Position numbers and translations under genes: made by a program. 64,000 nt of DNA from Blasia pusilla. Lineage: Eukaryota; Marchantiophyta; Marchantiopsida; Blasiales. Location: NCBI GenBank assembly GCA_050084515.1, contig CM114272.1:48918001-48982000 (forward strand). Reading direction: 5' to 3'. Under the pieces are notes generated by a model, which ran no database searches, was not told where the DNA came from, and saw only the letters and a list, made by a program, of their open reading frames with translations. This document shows positions 22,244-35,330 of the stretch, in pieces; the stretch's first letter is position 1; every line of letters begins with the position of its first letter.

Positions 22244-24845
22244 ATGGCTACTTCTTTGTCAATTTGTGCTCGCCCTCCTCCACTGGGTGAAGGGAAGTTA
22301 GATGGGTCTAACTATACGTTGTGGAAGTTCAAAATGAGAACTGTCCTCGAATCATTTGAGATCTGGGAAACGGCCACATGGGTCGATTCAAATCCACAAG
22401 CTAGTTTGAGTTCTGCATGTTCATCTTCATTTGGGGATATTGATCCTGTTGTATTGTTGGCATGGAGACGTAGAAATGCTGATGCTCTATATGCGATTGT
22501 CACGAATGTAACTGATTCTGTCATGACTCTCATTCAACATACAACCACTGCTGCTGAGGCGTGGAATATTTTGAAGAATCGGTATGAAACGAGGAATGAG
22601 ACTCGGATTCAGAATCTGGAGAATCATCTTACGTCAGAGAAATTTTTAGAAGAAGAAAGCGCGGAGCAATTTTTGACAAGGATCAAGAATCTTCAAGATC
22701 AGATTGCGTCCGTAGGAATTTCAAAGTCTAGCGAAGATTTGGCACGTCGGTGCATAAGGATTTTGCCTCAAAGGTATGACAGTTTGGTCACTGACTGAAT
22801 ACTCAAGTAAGACCCACGCCGCTTACTTTTGAACACTTTAGTGCAATGTTGGTAGAAGAGGAAATGCGCTTCAAAGCAAGAGAGGGAAGTGATACAGCAT
22901 TTACTGCCAACGTACAAAGAGGTAGAAATCAGGATTACAGTTCAAATGTCAAGAAGAAATTTCCAAGAAAAATCTTCAAATGCTTTTATTGTGGTAAGCT
23001 AGGTCATCTTATCAAAGATTGTAGAAAGAAGAGTCAGGATGAGAAGAACGGTTGTTTAAGACCTAAGAAGGAGTTTGGAAATTCTGTAGAACTAGGAGAA
23101 CATGAAGTAGATGCTTGGGTAGCAATAGAAGAGTTTTGCACACAGGTAGAACATTCCACTAAGTCAAAGTGTGAAGATGCATGGGTGCTCGATAGTGGAG
23201 CATCTAGGCATATGACCAATCATAAGGATTGGTATAGCTCCTTACAGCCTCTACAAGAGCCCATCGTTGTTACTGTTGGGAATAATGCAAAGTGCCCTGT
23301 AGAAGGGAAAGGCACAATTTCTTTAGTCTCACAAAAAGGAGATAAAAGAAGTTAACGATGTCTTTCATGACGTACCAGAGTTGAAGCGAAATTTGATTTC
23401 AGTGGCAATATCATGTGATCGTGACCTAGAAGTTCGTTTCAAGAAAACTGGAGCAGTCATTGAGGATGCCAATGGGAAAGTAGTGGATGAAGGTATACGA
23501 CATGGAAATATCTACGAGTTATATGCTTTCACGACAAGTGTAGGTACAGATCTTAGTAGCAGTAAGTTGTGGCATGAAAGATTTGGTCACCTAAGCTTTC
23601 CCTTACTAAGTCAGATGTAGAAATCTGGCATGGTTGCTGATTTACCAACAATTTCTGGAGTGTCGGATACTTGTGAAGCTTATATGATGGGCAAGCAACA
23701 CTGAAAACCATTTCCACAAGAGTCCAGCAATAGGGCAAAGGCTCCTCTAGAGTTGATACATTGTGAACCTTGTGGTAAAATGAGAACCAGTGGCATTAGG
23801 TGGTTCTTCCTACTTCTTTTTAGTTGTCGATGATTATAGTAGGAAGATGTGAGTGTATTTCCTTCGTGATAAGGCAAGTGCTTTTGGAAAATTTAAAGTA
23901 TGGCACAAGCTGGTTGAGAATGAGACAGGAAAGAAGGTACAAAAGCTTCGCACCGATCGAGGAGGAGAATTCTTATCAACAAAATTCAACAAATATTTGG
24001 GGAGAATGGAATCGTTTACGATTAACCACTTACACATACACCACAACAAAATGGAGTTGTTGAGCGTCGAAACCGCATACAATGGTGGAGATGGCAAGAT
24101 GTATGATGAAAGCAAAAGGTTTGACAAAAGGATTTTGGGTCAAGTATGTTATCTTGCCGTATACATTCTAAATAGAAGTGCTACTGAGTCACTGCAAGGC
24201 ATGACTCCTCATCAATCATACTCAGGTAAGGTACCATCAGTCCAACATTTCAGGACTTTTGGTAGTGAGTGTTTTGTACATATTTCTCAAGCATCTAGGA
24301 CCAAGCTGGAGTCCAAGAGCACAAAATGCATCTTTATGGGATACAGTGATGAGTCTAAAGCTTATCACCTTTGGTGTCTTGAGGAAAAGAAGATGCTTGT
24401 GAGTTGTGATGTGGTGTTCCAGGAACAGCCTCGTCAAGTGGCGGATATCAGTGGTCCGTCCACATTATCATCAAACGAAGAGATAACCCACCAGAGCACA
24501 CCACAAATGTTTACACCAGATCATCAAGAAGAAGAATTTGGTGATGATTACAAAGAGCAATCTGCTCTTCCACTACGGTCGTCATACCCTAAGTGGATAA
24601 AGCAGCTCTTGGATGGTAAGGATCCATCAGCAACTGATGAAGTTGTTACACATCCAAGGAGATCCAAGAGACTAGAGGAGCAGAATAGAGCTTCCGCACA
24701 TCTCGTCAACATGGCCCTGATGATAGAGGTCTTGAAGGTGGAAGAGCCATCATGCTTGGATGAGGCCCATGCTCATCCTCAATGGAGAGAGGCCATGCAG
24801 ATGGAGATTTTCGCGCCCCTACTCTTCTTGAACGTCAATCTTTAG
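22244..24845 (+). pseudogene. Copia gag-protease-integrase polyprotein
   Basis: Gag begins at ATG 22244 (GKLDGSNYTLWKFKMRTVLES, typical Copia Gag), interrupted by stops near 22796. The next frame (22846-23355) has a CCHC knuckle CFYCGKLGHLIKDC (near 22980) and the protease motif WVLDSGASRHMT (near 23180). A GAG-pre-integrase motif LWHERFGHLS is near 23570. The integrase core (23830-24430) has the second Asp in LRTDRGGEF (near 23950), then a worn QQNGVVER region (near 24045), and AVYILNRSATESLQGMTPHQSY. Tail to the RT start PQWREAM. Several frameshifts: inactive. Confidence 0.88.
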
Positions 24846-25812
24846 TGTTGCGGAAGCGTACGTTCAGTAGGTCACGATCTCATCGCCGATCTGCACCCAA
24901 ACACGCACTCTTGTTAGTCAGGTCTGGGCCAACCAGCGTTCCAACCCACCGAGTTCTCAACTTGGCGTCTCATCAAGCTCAAACTTCCTTAATTCCTAGT
25001 TTCCAAAACATGGCAAGTCCTTCAAGACTTGGAACATACTTCCTGGTTAGTCCAGGGATCTGAAACGGCACTTGCGTGCCTAGCGATCCCAACTGTTCAA
25101 CTGACCTCATGTGAGTTCCAAACCGAGACCCAAGTAATTGAGTCGCGGGGTGAAATCCAAGAGGGATGTCTAAAATCGCCTCAATAGACTTGGTGCAGGT
25201 TTTCCAACCCAACCCCCAAACTCGCGTTCCGTTCCATGCCCTTGAGCCGCCCCGCGAAGCCCAAAGTGGGGTTCAGGTTCCAAGCACTCTCGAAGACCTT
25301 CCCCCTTACTAGTACTTATGGGGTTCTCCAATAACCCCCCCCTTTTGGAAAAGGAGGGTGGGGCCCTTCATTGTGGCCCTCAACCCGACTCCACTTACAG
25401 TTGTTTCCGGGTTATTTCTCAACCGCTGCTTATGCGTTTGCAGAGATCTTTAGTGCATTTGAACTGGCTTTCCATAAGCCTTCCAACGCACCCTTATTTA
25501 ATCCAAACGCATCTTGGCACTAAAAGTTATGGTTATAAATATAGTCGGAAACTCTAAAATGCTAGTGGCGTTCCAAATCCGGATTCTTCCTTTTGGCAAC
25601 CCACTTTCTAGACTCGACTTCTTTCAAGTCTCATTCCGCATTTGGTCCAGGTTTCTCGGTCGTGACCACAACATCTGAAACGCGAAGCCTCGCTCACGTC
25701 TCGTCTCTTGTCTCCTCTTCGAGACTACTCCAACGTGCAAACCGTCTTAGCGTGACCCCGCTAATGTTCCGATGTTCCGCTTGGCATTCGTTTGGTCATG
25801 AGGGTTGCGACA
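24809..25812 (-). repeat. Chromovirus 3' LTR
   Basis: 1004-bp LTR nearly identical to 31048-32053. On the minus strand it runs TGTCGCAACCCTCATG ... GGGGCGCGA. The last dinucleotide is AA in place of CA (TT at 24809-24810 on the plus strand instead of TG). A purine-rich tract (minus-strand AAAGAGGGGTGAG) adjoins it at 25813-25825. Confidence 0.92.
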
Positions 25813-26502
25813 CTCACCCCTCTTTAGAGGTTGATGCCCTCATCAACGAAAACCTTTGTTATGTCAAGTCTCTTAGGCAGCCTACCCCTTGACATTGAAT
25901 TGCGTTCTGGTGGCTAACCCGCAATTTCTCTTAGTCTACAGTTGTCGCTTTGCACCACTTAGAATTATTAGCCTCTCCTCTTTGATAAGCCTGGACAAGT
26001 TCCAAAGAACTAACCTATCAAATAAGCTAACTAAGTGTGCAACCTTAGACTCTTCTGGCTCACTCTTATAAACATCACACCTGTTTACCTGGTCTACAAA
26101 TCGTACTACTATTGGGTCGCTCTCGTATTCGACTTAGGCGCGTCACTTAGTTTACTTATGTAGCCACAAGTAAGATCACCCCAAGCCCCAAGAAAAACAT
26201 CATTTGCCCCGCCGACGCTAGGGCGAGCCCGAGTGTAATCCAACACAAGGTCCTGTTCTAGGTGCTTATCCACATACGAGCTCTCACCTCAAATACTCCT
26301 GGTCTGTCCTCTTGACTTACATCCTAAGCCTATGATGAACGACTCATGGCCATGCACTACCACATACAAATTGCAATCAACTTTGGCATCGAATCTCCAA
26401 ATCCATACACTCCTTTATTGCAACACTAGCATATTCTAGTTACAACGGCCTTCGGCCCTAGATTCCAATGAGCACAAGTCATGTCTCTAGCTTCTCCTCG
26501 TA

Positions 26503-29500
26503 CTAACGTATGTGCTTCGCTTGCGTTTGCTTGAAGTCTCGCAACAACTCTTGCGCGTGTTCCAAATCCGCCTTGGCAATCCAAGTTGCCTCCTTCACAT
26601 GGTAGCCCTTCCATTTTACCAAGTATTCATACTTGTTGGCCCGACGCCTCGAACGTAAGATGGTCTCCACCTCAAACTCCGGCTCTTCATTTATGATCAC
26701 CGGTGCGATCTCACCACTGTCTCGCTTTCGAAACGTCCATTATCTTGAAGGTATTTCTTCAACAATGACACATGAAAGGTCGGGTGAATCTTGAACTCGT
26801 CCGGCAGCCTCAACGTATACACATCCTCAAACGGGTTTGCCACAATCACATACGGTCCAACATACTTGGCAGATAGCTTCGCAGACAACTCTTTCGGAAG
26901 AGTGAGATTCTTCACACTCAACCACACTTGCTCTCCAACTTGGAATCGTACTCGGCGCCAACTCTTGTTACCATGCTTAACGTACCTCATTTGAGCCATT
27001 GCAAGACTTCGCCTTGCTCGCTCTTCCCGTTCTTGCATTTCTACCAACAAACCTTCTGCCGTCGCTTGTCGTGTTTGCGCCAATGCAGTACCCTTCGAAG
27101 GGCTAGGTCAAGAGGCCCTTCTGGTTCTCGTCCATTTTCCAAGAGAAACCGAGATTCTCCAGTTGCAGAATGCTTGGTCGAGTTGTAGCAGTACTCCTCC
27201 ATGCTCAGCCACTTGACCCAATCTCGTTGATCAGTACTGACATAATTCCTTAAGTACTCATACACGATTGAGTTTACCTTTTCAGTCTGTCCATCCGTCT
27301 GTGGGTGGAAAACCGTACTGAAACTCAGCTTGGTCTTAAACCTCCTGAATAAGTGCTTCCAGAAAGCACTGGTAAACTTTAGAGCCCGATCTGAAACAAT
27401 GCTCCTTGGCAAACCGTGAGCACGCCACCAACTATCAAGAAATAGTTGCGACGTTGTATAAGCCGTTGCGGAATCCACCGTCGGCACGAATCTCTCCAAC
27501 TTGCTAAACCGATCAACAATCACAAGTATAGCGTTGTATCCCTCAGATTCCGGAAGACTCGTGATGAAATCCATACTCACACTTTGCAAGGGTCCTTCTG
27601 GGATCGGCAAGGGATGCAGCAAGCCTTGTTTCTTATCATAAGAAACTCTATTCGCTTGGCAAGTCACACAGGTCTTCACATATTGAGCAACATCCTCTTT
27701 CATGTTGGGCCAAAAGAACCGCCGATGTAATGTACCGGTGTAGATTTCTCTCCTTTATGTCCTGCCAAGGATCCGTTGTGACATTCCGCTAACACTTTGG
27801 TTCGCATCCCGCCTTGCCCTACATAGATCCTACTCTGCTTGAACCTTAGTAAACCGTGCCTCAAACTTATGCTGGCCACCTTCTCACCCTGCTTCAACTT
27901 CCTCAGGTACTCCCCTGCGTGAGCATCCTTCATATATCCTTCACGAATCCTTCTTTCCAGGTCTGTTTCTTTAGGGAACATTGATCTCAAGACCTGTGTC
28001 GTCGATGGCATGTGTTCCTCCTTGCAACTCAACGCATCTGGAATCACATTATCTTTACCTGGCTTGTGAATCAACTCAACATCCATCAGCGCCAAGGTAT
28101 CATGCCATCGCAGTTGTTTTGATGTCACTCGATCCTGGGTCTCAAAATACTTGAGTGATATATTATTAGTGAATACTTGAGTCTTGTGGAGCCCTAGATA
28201 ATGCCGCCACTTCCTAAAGCAATGTACCACCGCGAACAACTCTTTCTCATGAGTGGGCCATCTCCTTTCAGTATCGCTAAGCTTCTTGCTCTCGTATGCT
28301 ACCGGTCTCCCTTCTTGCACCAACATTCCTGCAACCGCAAAATCACTAGCATCGGTATGCACTTCGAACGGTTTGTCAAACTCCGGCAGCTTCAATACTG
28401 GTTCTTGCGATAGAACTGCACCGCACCTATGAACCTCCTCATCCCCTTCACAGTGGATGGGGGTTCCCATTGATAATCGCTTTCACCTTCTCCATGTTTG
28501 GACTGACGCCATATGCACTGAACACGTGATCCAAGAATTTGATCTTGCTCAAACCAAATTTGCTCTTCTCTACATTCACATACAGCTGATTTTCCCTTAG
28601 CTTAGACAAGACCGCTCTCACATGTCGAACGTGCTCCTCTAGTGACTTCGAATAGATAAGCATGTCATCAATATAGATGATAACATACTCATTCATTTCC
28701 TTGTGAAAAATGGAGTTCATCAATGTGGTGAACATCGGAGGCGTGTTACATAGACCGAAAGGCATCACTACAAACTCAAAGGAACCGTATCTTGTCCTAC
28801 ACGCAGTCTTCTCCACATCTGCCTCGGCAATCCGGATCTGGTAATATCCTGACTTCAAGTCAATCCTACTGAAATATCTCGCGCCTGCCAACCTATCTAA
28901 GAGATCATCTATCCTTGGAAGAGGATAATTGTTCCGAACCGTCACTTTATTCAGCGCACGGTAATCAACACATAGCCTCATATTTCCATCCTTCTTCTTC
29001 ACAAAAAGAACTTGTGCTCCATAAGGTGACTTGCTAGTCCTAATGTAACCCTTTTCAAGAGCTCACTTAACTTCCTTTTCAACTCAAGAAGTTCCTCCTG
29101 ATTCAACCTATATGGTGCTTCTAAAGGCGGTTGGGAACCAGGTATGATCTCTATCTTATGATCGACGGCTCTATGTGGCGGCAATTCAGTCGGAACCTTC
29201 TTTGTCAAGACATCCTCAAACTCCTTGACCACTTCCTGGAGTGGTTCTGGGATTCCCCTTGAAGTAGTGTCCTGATCTCTGCATATTCTGCTTGTAGCCT
29301 CCTCCACTTGTCTCATCAAGCAGAGAAATCCATCCTCCAACTCGGTCATGCTCCTCCTTGTAATCGAGTTCACTAACTCCTTTTTCGCGGGAACCTCACG
29401 GACCAACCGCACGTGTAACCGTTTTCCTTTTAGCAAGACGCTCAACCTCAAGGGTCTACGTCTTAACTCCACCTCATACGCATCTAGGAATGTATTCCCC

Positions 29501-29583
29501 AAGACTCCGTCAATGCCATCCATTTCGCACACAATGAAATTCTCCTTCAACTCGAATACCCCGCATCCTACGGTCAAACCCAA
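26503..29583 (-). pseudogene. Chromovirus pol with C-terminal chromodomain
   Basis: Protease-like region at 28999-29583 (GIDGVLGNTFLDAY). RT at 28448-29002 (VDYRALNKVTVRNNYPLPRIDDLLD in part, IDLKSGYYQIRI, MPFGLCNTPP, YIDDMLIYSKSLEEHVRHV). RNase H at 27700-28470 (HTDASDFAVAGML; YESKKLSDTERRWPTHEKEL in part). Integrase at 27041-27703 (CVTCQANR; MDFITSLPES; VSDRALKF; FHPQTDGQTEKVN). C-terminal chromodomain near 26510-26700 (EVETILRSRRR, YEYLVKWKGY, EATWIAKADL), which in chromoviruses binds modified histone H3 and guides integration. Frameshifts near 27700 and 28460, and a stop before 26700. Confidence 0.9.
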
Positions 29584-29687
29584 GACCAGATCATAAGTCC
29601 GATGAGACTTGCCTCCTGCAAATCCTACTCAAATGGGCTCATCCGCCTTAGAGGTAGACAACCCCAGTTCCTTCACGATTCTCGGGC

Positions 29688-30904
29688 TTAGGAAGGAGTG
29701 CGGCACAGATTCACGAGCAACAACACATCGCGATCAACAATCTTGGATCTTAGGTACACCAAATTGTGCGTCCTCTTGGTGACCTGAAGGGACGTCTCGC
29801 GATCACCCGCCAATAGATGCTTAGCAGCAAACACAATCATACTCCCATTACTAACCTTCGGTTTTGAGCACACTTTCGCCAGGTACTCCGGTTCGCCACA
29901 GTTGTAGCATATGAGCTTGCCGTTCCCTGACTTCGAGTGCTGTCCTCCTCTCAACTTCGCATGAAGTTCCACTCGTTTTGCTGCCGGGGCAGACGACTCT
30001 CCTGGATCGTGCTAGCCCCCACTCCAGACTCTTTTGAACGACTCCTTATTTTTTGACTTCTTCGAGAAACCTTTTGGCTCAAAGGGTTTCTGGGTTTGGA
30101 CCTCATTGTCCCCAATCCGCTCCGCTAGCTTCAGAAGATCTGCGCATGTATCTGGCAACCTCGACATTCGGTAAAGGGCCTTTTCAGCGCTCGGCTTGAG
30201 TCCAGTAATGAAGATAGCCTTCTTCGCGTGCTCATCCATCTTTGAAAGAGAAGTCAGTTTCGCACTAAACTCCCTCACATACGCGCTTAAGGAACCACTC
30301 TGCCGCATCCGAACGCATTCCACTGTGTCGTGCAACCCTTGGTACTCCGGAGTGAATCGATCCCCAATCAACACCTTAAAATCCTCCCAACTCAGAGGTG
30401 ACTTGCCGACCAGATATTCCTCTCGTTGAGCTATCCACCATTGTAGCGCATAATCCTTCAAGAAAGTAACGGCTACCGTCACCTTGTCCTCGCCACCGCC
30501 TCTACGCCTCAAATGCCAGCCGATTCCGTAAGGAAATCCTTCACTTTCCGCGAGCGCCCCACCCCAGTGAATGGCGTGGGCAGGTTTGTCTTGCAAAGCT
30601 TTTTGCCCGCACCCGGAGTTTGGGTGGCCTCTAACTCTGCAATCCGCTTGCTTTGCTGGGACATCTGCTCCACCAACAGCTTCAACAAGTCCAACGTCTG
30701 GCTTGACTCGGTCCGTTCCCCTGAGTTTGGGCCAAATGGCCCCGCGGAAGGATTCGCCTCTGGAACGTCCTCACGATTGGCGTTCAGCTCTTCGGGAGTC
30801 TCCGTCTCCTCCATAGCTTCACGGTCCGGCATTGGTTCCTCTCTTGGTTCACATCGCTTGATTCGGCGCTTCTTGGGTTGTTCTCCCTCGATCGCCATTT
30901 TCAA
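29688..30904 (-). pseudogene. Chromovirus gag
   Basis: Reads from ATG 30904 with a basic/acidic N-terminus (KKRRIKRCEPREEP), then the retrotransposon-gag domain (30012-30596: LKDYALQWWIAQREEY, RFTPEYQGLHDTVECVRMRQSGSLSAYVREFSAKLTSL in pieces), followed by one CCHC knuckle CYNCGEPEYLAKVC (near 29905, the usual His position being Leu). A frameshift near 30510 and a stop near 30015 break it. Confidence 0.85.
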
Positions 30905-31033
30905 GCCAACTCACTCAGATCTCCTCCTCGTTTCTTACGTCCCTCCTCGAGCATCTGAGTCTAGCCGCTACCTTGAGTTTTCCCAAGTGTCCGGTTGATC
31001 CCACGACCCCAAGTTCTCGCTCACCAAGGATTA

Positions 31034-31045
31034 GCTCTGATACCA
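31034..31045 (-). promoter_or_regulatory. Chromovirus primer-binding site, initiator tRNA-Met
   Basis: Minus-strand TGGTATCAGAGC, 2 nt from the 5' LTR end. Confidence 0.92.
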
Positions 31046-31047
31046 CT

Positions 31048-32053
31048 TGTCGCGCCCCTACTCTCCTTGAACGTCAATCTTTAGTGTTGCGGAAGCGTAC
31101 GTTCAGTAAGACACGATCTCATTGCTGATCTGCACCCAAACACACACTCTCGTTAGTCGGGTCTGGGCCAACCAGCGTTCCAACCCACCGAGTTCTCAAC
31201 TCGGCATCTCATCAAGCTCAACCTTCCTTAATTCCTAGTTTCCAAAACATGGCAAGTCCTTCAAGACTTGGAATAGACTTCCTGATTAGTCCAGGAACCT
31301 AAAACGGCACTTGCCCGCCTAGCGATCCCAACTGTTCAATGGACCTCGTGCGAGCTCCAAACCGAGACCCAAGTAATTGAGTCACGGGGTGAAATCCAAG
31401 AGAGATGTCTAAAATCGCCTCCGTAGACTTGGTTCAGGCTTTCCAACCCAACCCCAAACTCTCGATCCGTTCCATGCCCTTGAGCCGCCTCGTGGCGCCC
31501 AAAGTGGGGTTCGAGTTCCAAGCACTCTCGGAAACCTTCCCCTTTACTAGTACTTCTGGGGTTCTCCAATAACCCCCCCCCCCCCTTTGGAAAAGGAGGG
31601 TCGGGCCCTTCATTGTTGCCCTCAACCCGACTCCACTTACAGTTGTTTCTGGGTTTTTTCTCAGCCACTGCTTATGCGTTTGCAGAGATCTTTAGTGCGT
31701 TTGATTCAACTTTCTATAAGCCTTCCAACGCACTCTTATTTAATCCAAACGCATCTTGCTGCTAAAAGTTATGGTTATAAATATAGTCAGAAACTCTCAA
31801 ACGCTAGTGGCGTTCCAAATCCGGATTCTTCCTTTGGCAACCCACTTTCTAGACTCGACTCCTTTCAAGTCTTATTCTGCGTTTGGTCCAGGTTTCTCGG
31901 TTGCGACCACAACATCTGAAACGCGAAGCCTCGCTCGTGTCTCATCTCTTGTCTCTTCTTCGAGACTACTCCAACGCGCAAACAATCTTAGCGTGAGCCC
32001 GCTAATGTTCCGATGTTCCGCTTGGCACTCGTTTGGTCATGAGGGCCGTGACA
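31048..32053 (-). repeat. Chromovirus 5' LTR
   Basis: 1006-bp LTR; minus strand TGTCACGGCC ... GGGGCGCGACA. A C-run at 31571-31586 is longer than in the other LTR. Confidence 0.93.
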
Positions 32054-32690
32054 CGTGACCTGGAGTCTCCTAAGATCGGCACATTCTCCAGAATGTAGGC
32101 TGGAGAATGAGACTGGTGCTCGTGCAACTGCCGTAAGACCCTCAACATCTCCCAAAATAACCTGGACCGAGTGTCAGCCAACCCGCTGCCTTGTCTCGCA
32201 CTCGATTGGCCTTGACATGGCCAACCGGGAATGATAAAATCAATGGTCCCAACCCGCTCTAAGTCATGCGCCCCCAACAACAAAATATCCCTCGGTAGGG
32301 AACTCTAGTACCCCTGTACTATGGATGCACACAATAAGTCGGGAAAACGTAGGCGTAACTACGCCACATATCGTAGTGAGACGCGCCTTGCAACATCATC
32401 ACTCTCCACATACAGGTACTGTTGTACTCGCACTCTTTCCTGCAAAACAGCAGCTAACATGGTGCTAATCCCTCGTTCCACGCGGTTTGCACGTGCTCAT
32501 CTACCAATCGTCGAAGCTCCTTAGTCGAGCCCCACAACAAACCTCTCCTCCACGAAATGATGCAGTTACCACAACACTCCTCTCCATAGAAATTTCAGGA
32601 ACGGGAGTATCCTCTGCATGGACATGTCCCTCAATCAAATCACTAGGCCAAGTGATGGCACTACTAAATGCTGCTAAGGTCACCATCTCT
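32054..32690 (-). pseudogene. Element C DNA methyltransferase, N-terminal half
   Basis: Minus-strand reading: ISTM-LAAVLQ helix, LYVESDDVARRVSL (motif II region, near 32380-32420), DILLLGAHDLERVGTIDFIIPGWPCQGQSS (motif IV with the catalytic Cys intact, PCQ codons at 32212-32220), TRSRLFWEMLRVLRQL and YILENVPILGDSRSR (motif VI). The DLFGG part of motif I is deleted next to the ISTM residue. It stops at the chromovirus LTR. Compared with element E about 25 bp are missing between here and 21763. Confidence 0.88.
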
Positions 32691-33715
32691 CATGGCCGTT
32701 GCTCGATCACTGCACCTGTGAATCGAACGGGTAATGAGCTAAGGCGCCCATCAACCGACAACCATTCTGGTCTGTAGGACGCTGACTCCTCCCAATAATC
32801 CAGGGAAAACCCCATCGGGTATAACACTGCTCCACCAACCAAGACGTTGTAGGACTCTGCATCAGTGACTATCGCCTTGGCGCACACCACGGACTCATAT
32901 GTAAGATGTCCCGGGCGAATCCTCACTACGACCTCCTGTCGGGTGATATACTGTGTGGTACTCGCTCCACCCAAGGATGTCTGTATCCGAAATGGACAAC
33001 GCTCCACATCGGCTCTCGTCAAGCCCAATCCTCTGAATGACGCTTTCCCCAACATCAGGGGTTGCGCTCTTGAATCCAACAAGACGCTGTGCGGACTAAA
33101 AGCTCTACCTCCAGGACTCACCAACTGGAAGACCTCTCCTCGGTTATCCAGCAACACAACACCAAGAGAAGCCATGGCACGCTCTATCGCGGGTCTTGCG
33201 GGCATCTCCGCCATCCTAGCAGCCGCAGCCTGCCAATCTCACGTGGACGGCCCGAGCATCCACTCGAAGGGCAGGTCCATCACCTCCTCTGCAATCACCT
33301 CTAAACGTGATGCAAGAACTCCAACTCCACGCTCACATAGCGTAGCGGCCGGCCAAAAAGCCTCGGCGGGCGTACTCCCCAACGTCATAACATCGGAAGC
33401 AGAAAATAAAGGAGCGCGGTACACAATGGTGGCGGCCCCCAACAACGTGCTCGACACACGCCCCTCCTGAGCATCAACAGTAGGAGTCGTAGCACTCGCT
33501 TCTCCCATCGCCCTCCGTGCCTGCACACCAACAACATCACCAACTCTCCAGGAACTTTGATGAGGACCCATCGATGGGGTCCTCATCGCTTTGGACAACG
33601 TGAAAGAGTAAGGAAGCCTAGTATGTTTTCTGGCTTCCCCTCGCTGTGGATCCAACTCTGCGGCTCCTCCACGCGTCACAATTGCGGCGGCCTCCATTTG
33701 GGTAACCTCGCACAT
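32690..33715 (-). pseudogene. Element C protease region
   Basis: LLDSRAQPLMLGKASFRGLGLTRADVERCPF near 32990-33090 is the retropepsin-like motif (Arg in the usual Gly position). VLVGGAVLYPMGFSLDYWEES follows (near 32770-32850), then a linker toward the methyltransferase. The upstream linker at 33239-33715 matches elements A and E closely (TPSMGPHQSSWRVGDVVGVQARRAMGEAS). Confidence 0.72.
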
Positions 33716-33719
33716 CCAA

Positions 33720-35330
33720 CAAGGATCCTCCTAATCTTTGGCTGCTCCATATGATGTTGATTCCACGGATCCGGCATCGGGTAACCTCAATGCCATAGCG
33801 GCAATTTTCTCTTGTAGCTGCTGTATCTGAGCAGCCATCCCAGCCTCATGTCCGGCGTCTCCCTCAGCGTGTCTAGGTGGTGGTACTCTACCTCCTCCAC
33901 GGGAAGCTCCACCATCCTGTCGGGAAACTCCAGCTCCTCGTCCCCCAACGAGACCACCTGGTGCATGATCTCTAGGCCCACCCGGACCGACTACTCACTT
34001 TGGTGCCCTCTCTGGCTCTCGGTCCGGACATAACTCAAGATGTAAACTGAAACACTTGGCGCGTGTATGACCATACCTCTAACAATAGTCACACTGATAA
34101 CCTCTTGGTGCAGCACCATCTCCTCCTCCATGCTGAGGCACACGTCCATGACCCTGACGAGTGCAATCGCGCTGATGATGGACTCCACCACATGACCAAC
34201 AAGTAAAAGTAGGCGGTTGCTCTTGAGCCGCATATGAAGGCGCAGGTCTCAGTGGCACGGCCTCCCGGTATCCTCCCGAGCTCGTGGTGCCACAGTCAAC
34301 CTATCTCGGAGTCCACGTTGCTACACAGGTGGTGCAGAAAATTATGATTGCTCTCGCCTAGAACCCATGGTGGCTACGCTCTCCTCCGCCATATTGCGCT
34401 CAATGTTCTCGGTGGTCCTAAAAACATCTCTCAACATAGGGGAGGTGTTCATAAGAAGCACCCCCTCTTGCACCCGTGTCCGCACGGTCCGGTCCAACAT
34501 CGTGTACCATGACTGGATAACTTGAGCCTCTATCACCCCATGAGTGACGTTGATCAACCAACGCAAGCAAGTGTAAGCCTCATGCAAACTCTCACCCGGG
34601 CGCCTTTGGAAGTCGTGGATGCTCCGAAACTTCTCCGTACGTACCCCCTGGTAGCTCGCCCTCAACTCAGCAAAGAACTGAACCACAAGGTTGAACCTAG
34701 GACGAACTCGACTGGATGATGCAACTTCCCCAGTCTGACTCACCCCTCCTAGTACATCACTAGTGGAAGACAAAGTAGCCTCTCCTAACTCCTCCTCCTC
34801 ATATGGGAATGGCTCTATCCATGACACGTAATGTGGGTCGTAGTAGAGTCGCCATGCCTCAATCTCTTGGGCATATCTGTGGGAGAACTCATGTTAATCG
34901 TCCATAGGTGCCCCCTCTAAATGTTGGAACATACCGTTCCATGTTGTAAATGGGTTGAACTCTCTAGAGTTTCTAGCCCGCTTTGAGTCACACCAACTCC
35001 TAAACTCCGCAATGAAGTCGTATAGCTCTATGGTGCCTACAACACCCAAAAACCTATGCGGTCCCCTACCCCGGTTGTCCATCTCGTACGCCAAACCGGT
35101 AGGACCACTCAATGTGTACGGTGGATCACCAACACACTCCTCTACCCACTCCCCCTCGTATGAAGATAACATAGAAGGAGATCGAGGTGGTCTCTCACGT
35201 GGAGACCCTCGAAACCTCGCACCACTCCGGGTAAACCCTCTAGAGCTACTCTCAGGTCCACCCTCGAAACCTCGCCTATCAAAATTCTGAAAGGACGCCG
35301 TGATGGCCCTTGTGCCCCTCTCACACGATC
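33720..35330 (-). pseudogene. Element C gag
   Basis: N-terminal region 34894-35330 (IELYDFIAEFRSWCDSKRARNSREFNPFTTWNGMFQHLEGAPMDD in part). Central Gag at 34342-34827 (VVQFFAELRASYQGVRTEKFRSIHDFQRRPGESL in part; VREG/VQEGVLLMNTSP). Two CCHC knuckles at 34050-34230 in another frame. Stops and frameshifts separate the parts. Confidence 0.8.

Larger units (their letters stand above)
21764..24808 (+). mobile_element. Ty1/copia retrotransposon, 3' part missing
   Basis: Starts with a 408-bp LTR (TGTTGG...CA) inserted in the methyltransferase of element C. It runs through gag, protease and integrase, and stops at the start of the RT (PQWREAMQMEI, near 24778-24810), where the chromovirus LTR begins. 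No RT palm, RNase H or 3' LTR is present anywhere in the window. On the far side of the chromovirus the sequence is element C, not Copia. A deletion or rearrangement therefore removed the Copia 3' half. Confidence 0.88.
24809..32053 (-). mobile_element. Chromovirus (Ty3/gypsy with chromodomain), both LTRs present
   Basis: Complete 7.2-kb element on the minus strand: LTRs at 31048-32053 (5') and 24809-25812 (3'), primer-binding site at 31034-31045, gag, pol and a C-terminal chromodomain, and a purine tract next to the 3' LTR. The left neighbour is Copia sequence and the right neighbour is element C, so no matching target duplication is seen. Coding frames are shifted at several places, so it is probably inactive. 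Unlike the DNMT-PHD elements it has ordinary LTRs. Confidence 0.93.

Noticed and set aside
24809-32053. Chromovirus as an internal part of element C
   Set aside because: It has its own LTRs, primer-binding site and chromodomain and splits the methyltransferase of C, so it is a separate later insertion.
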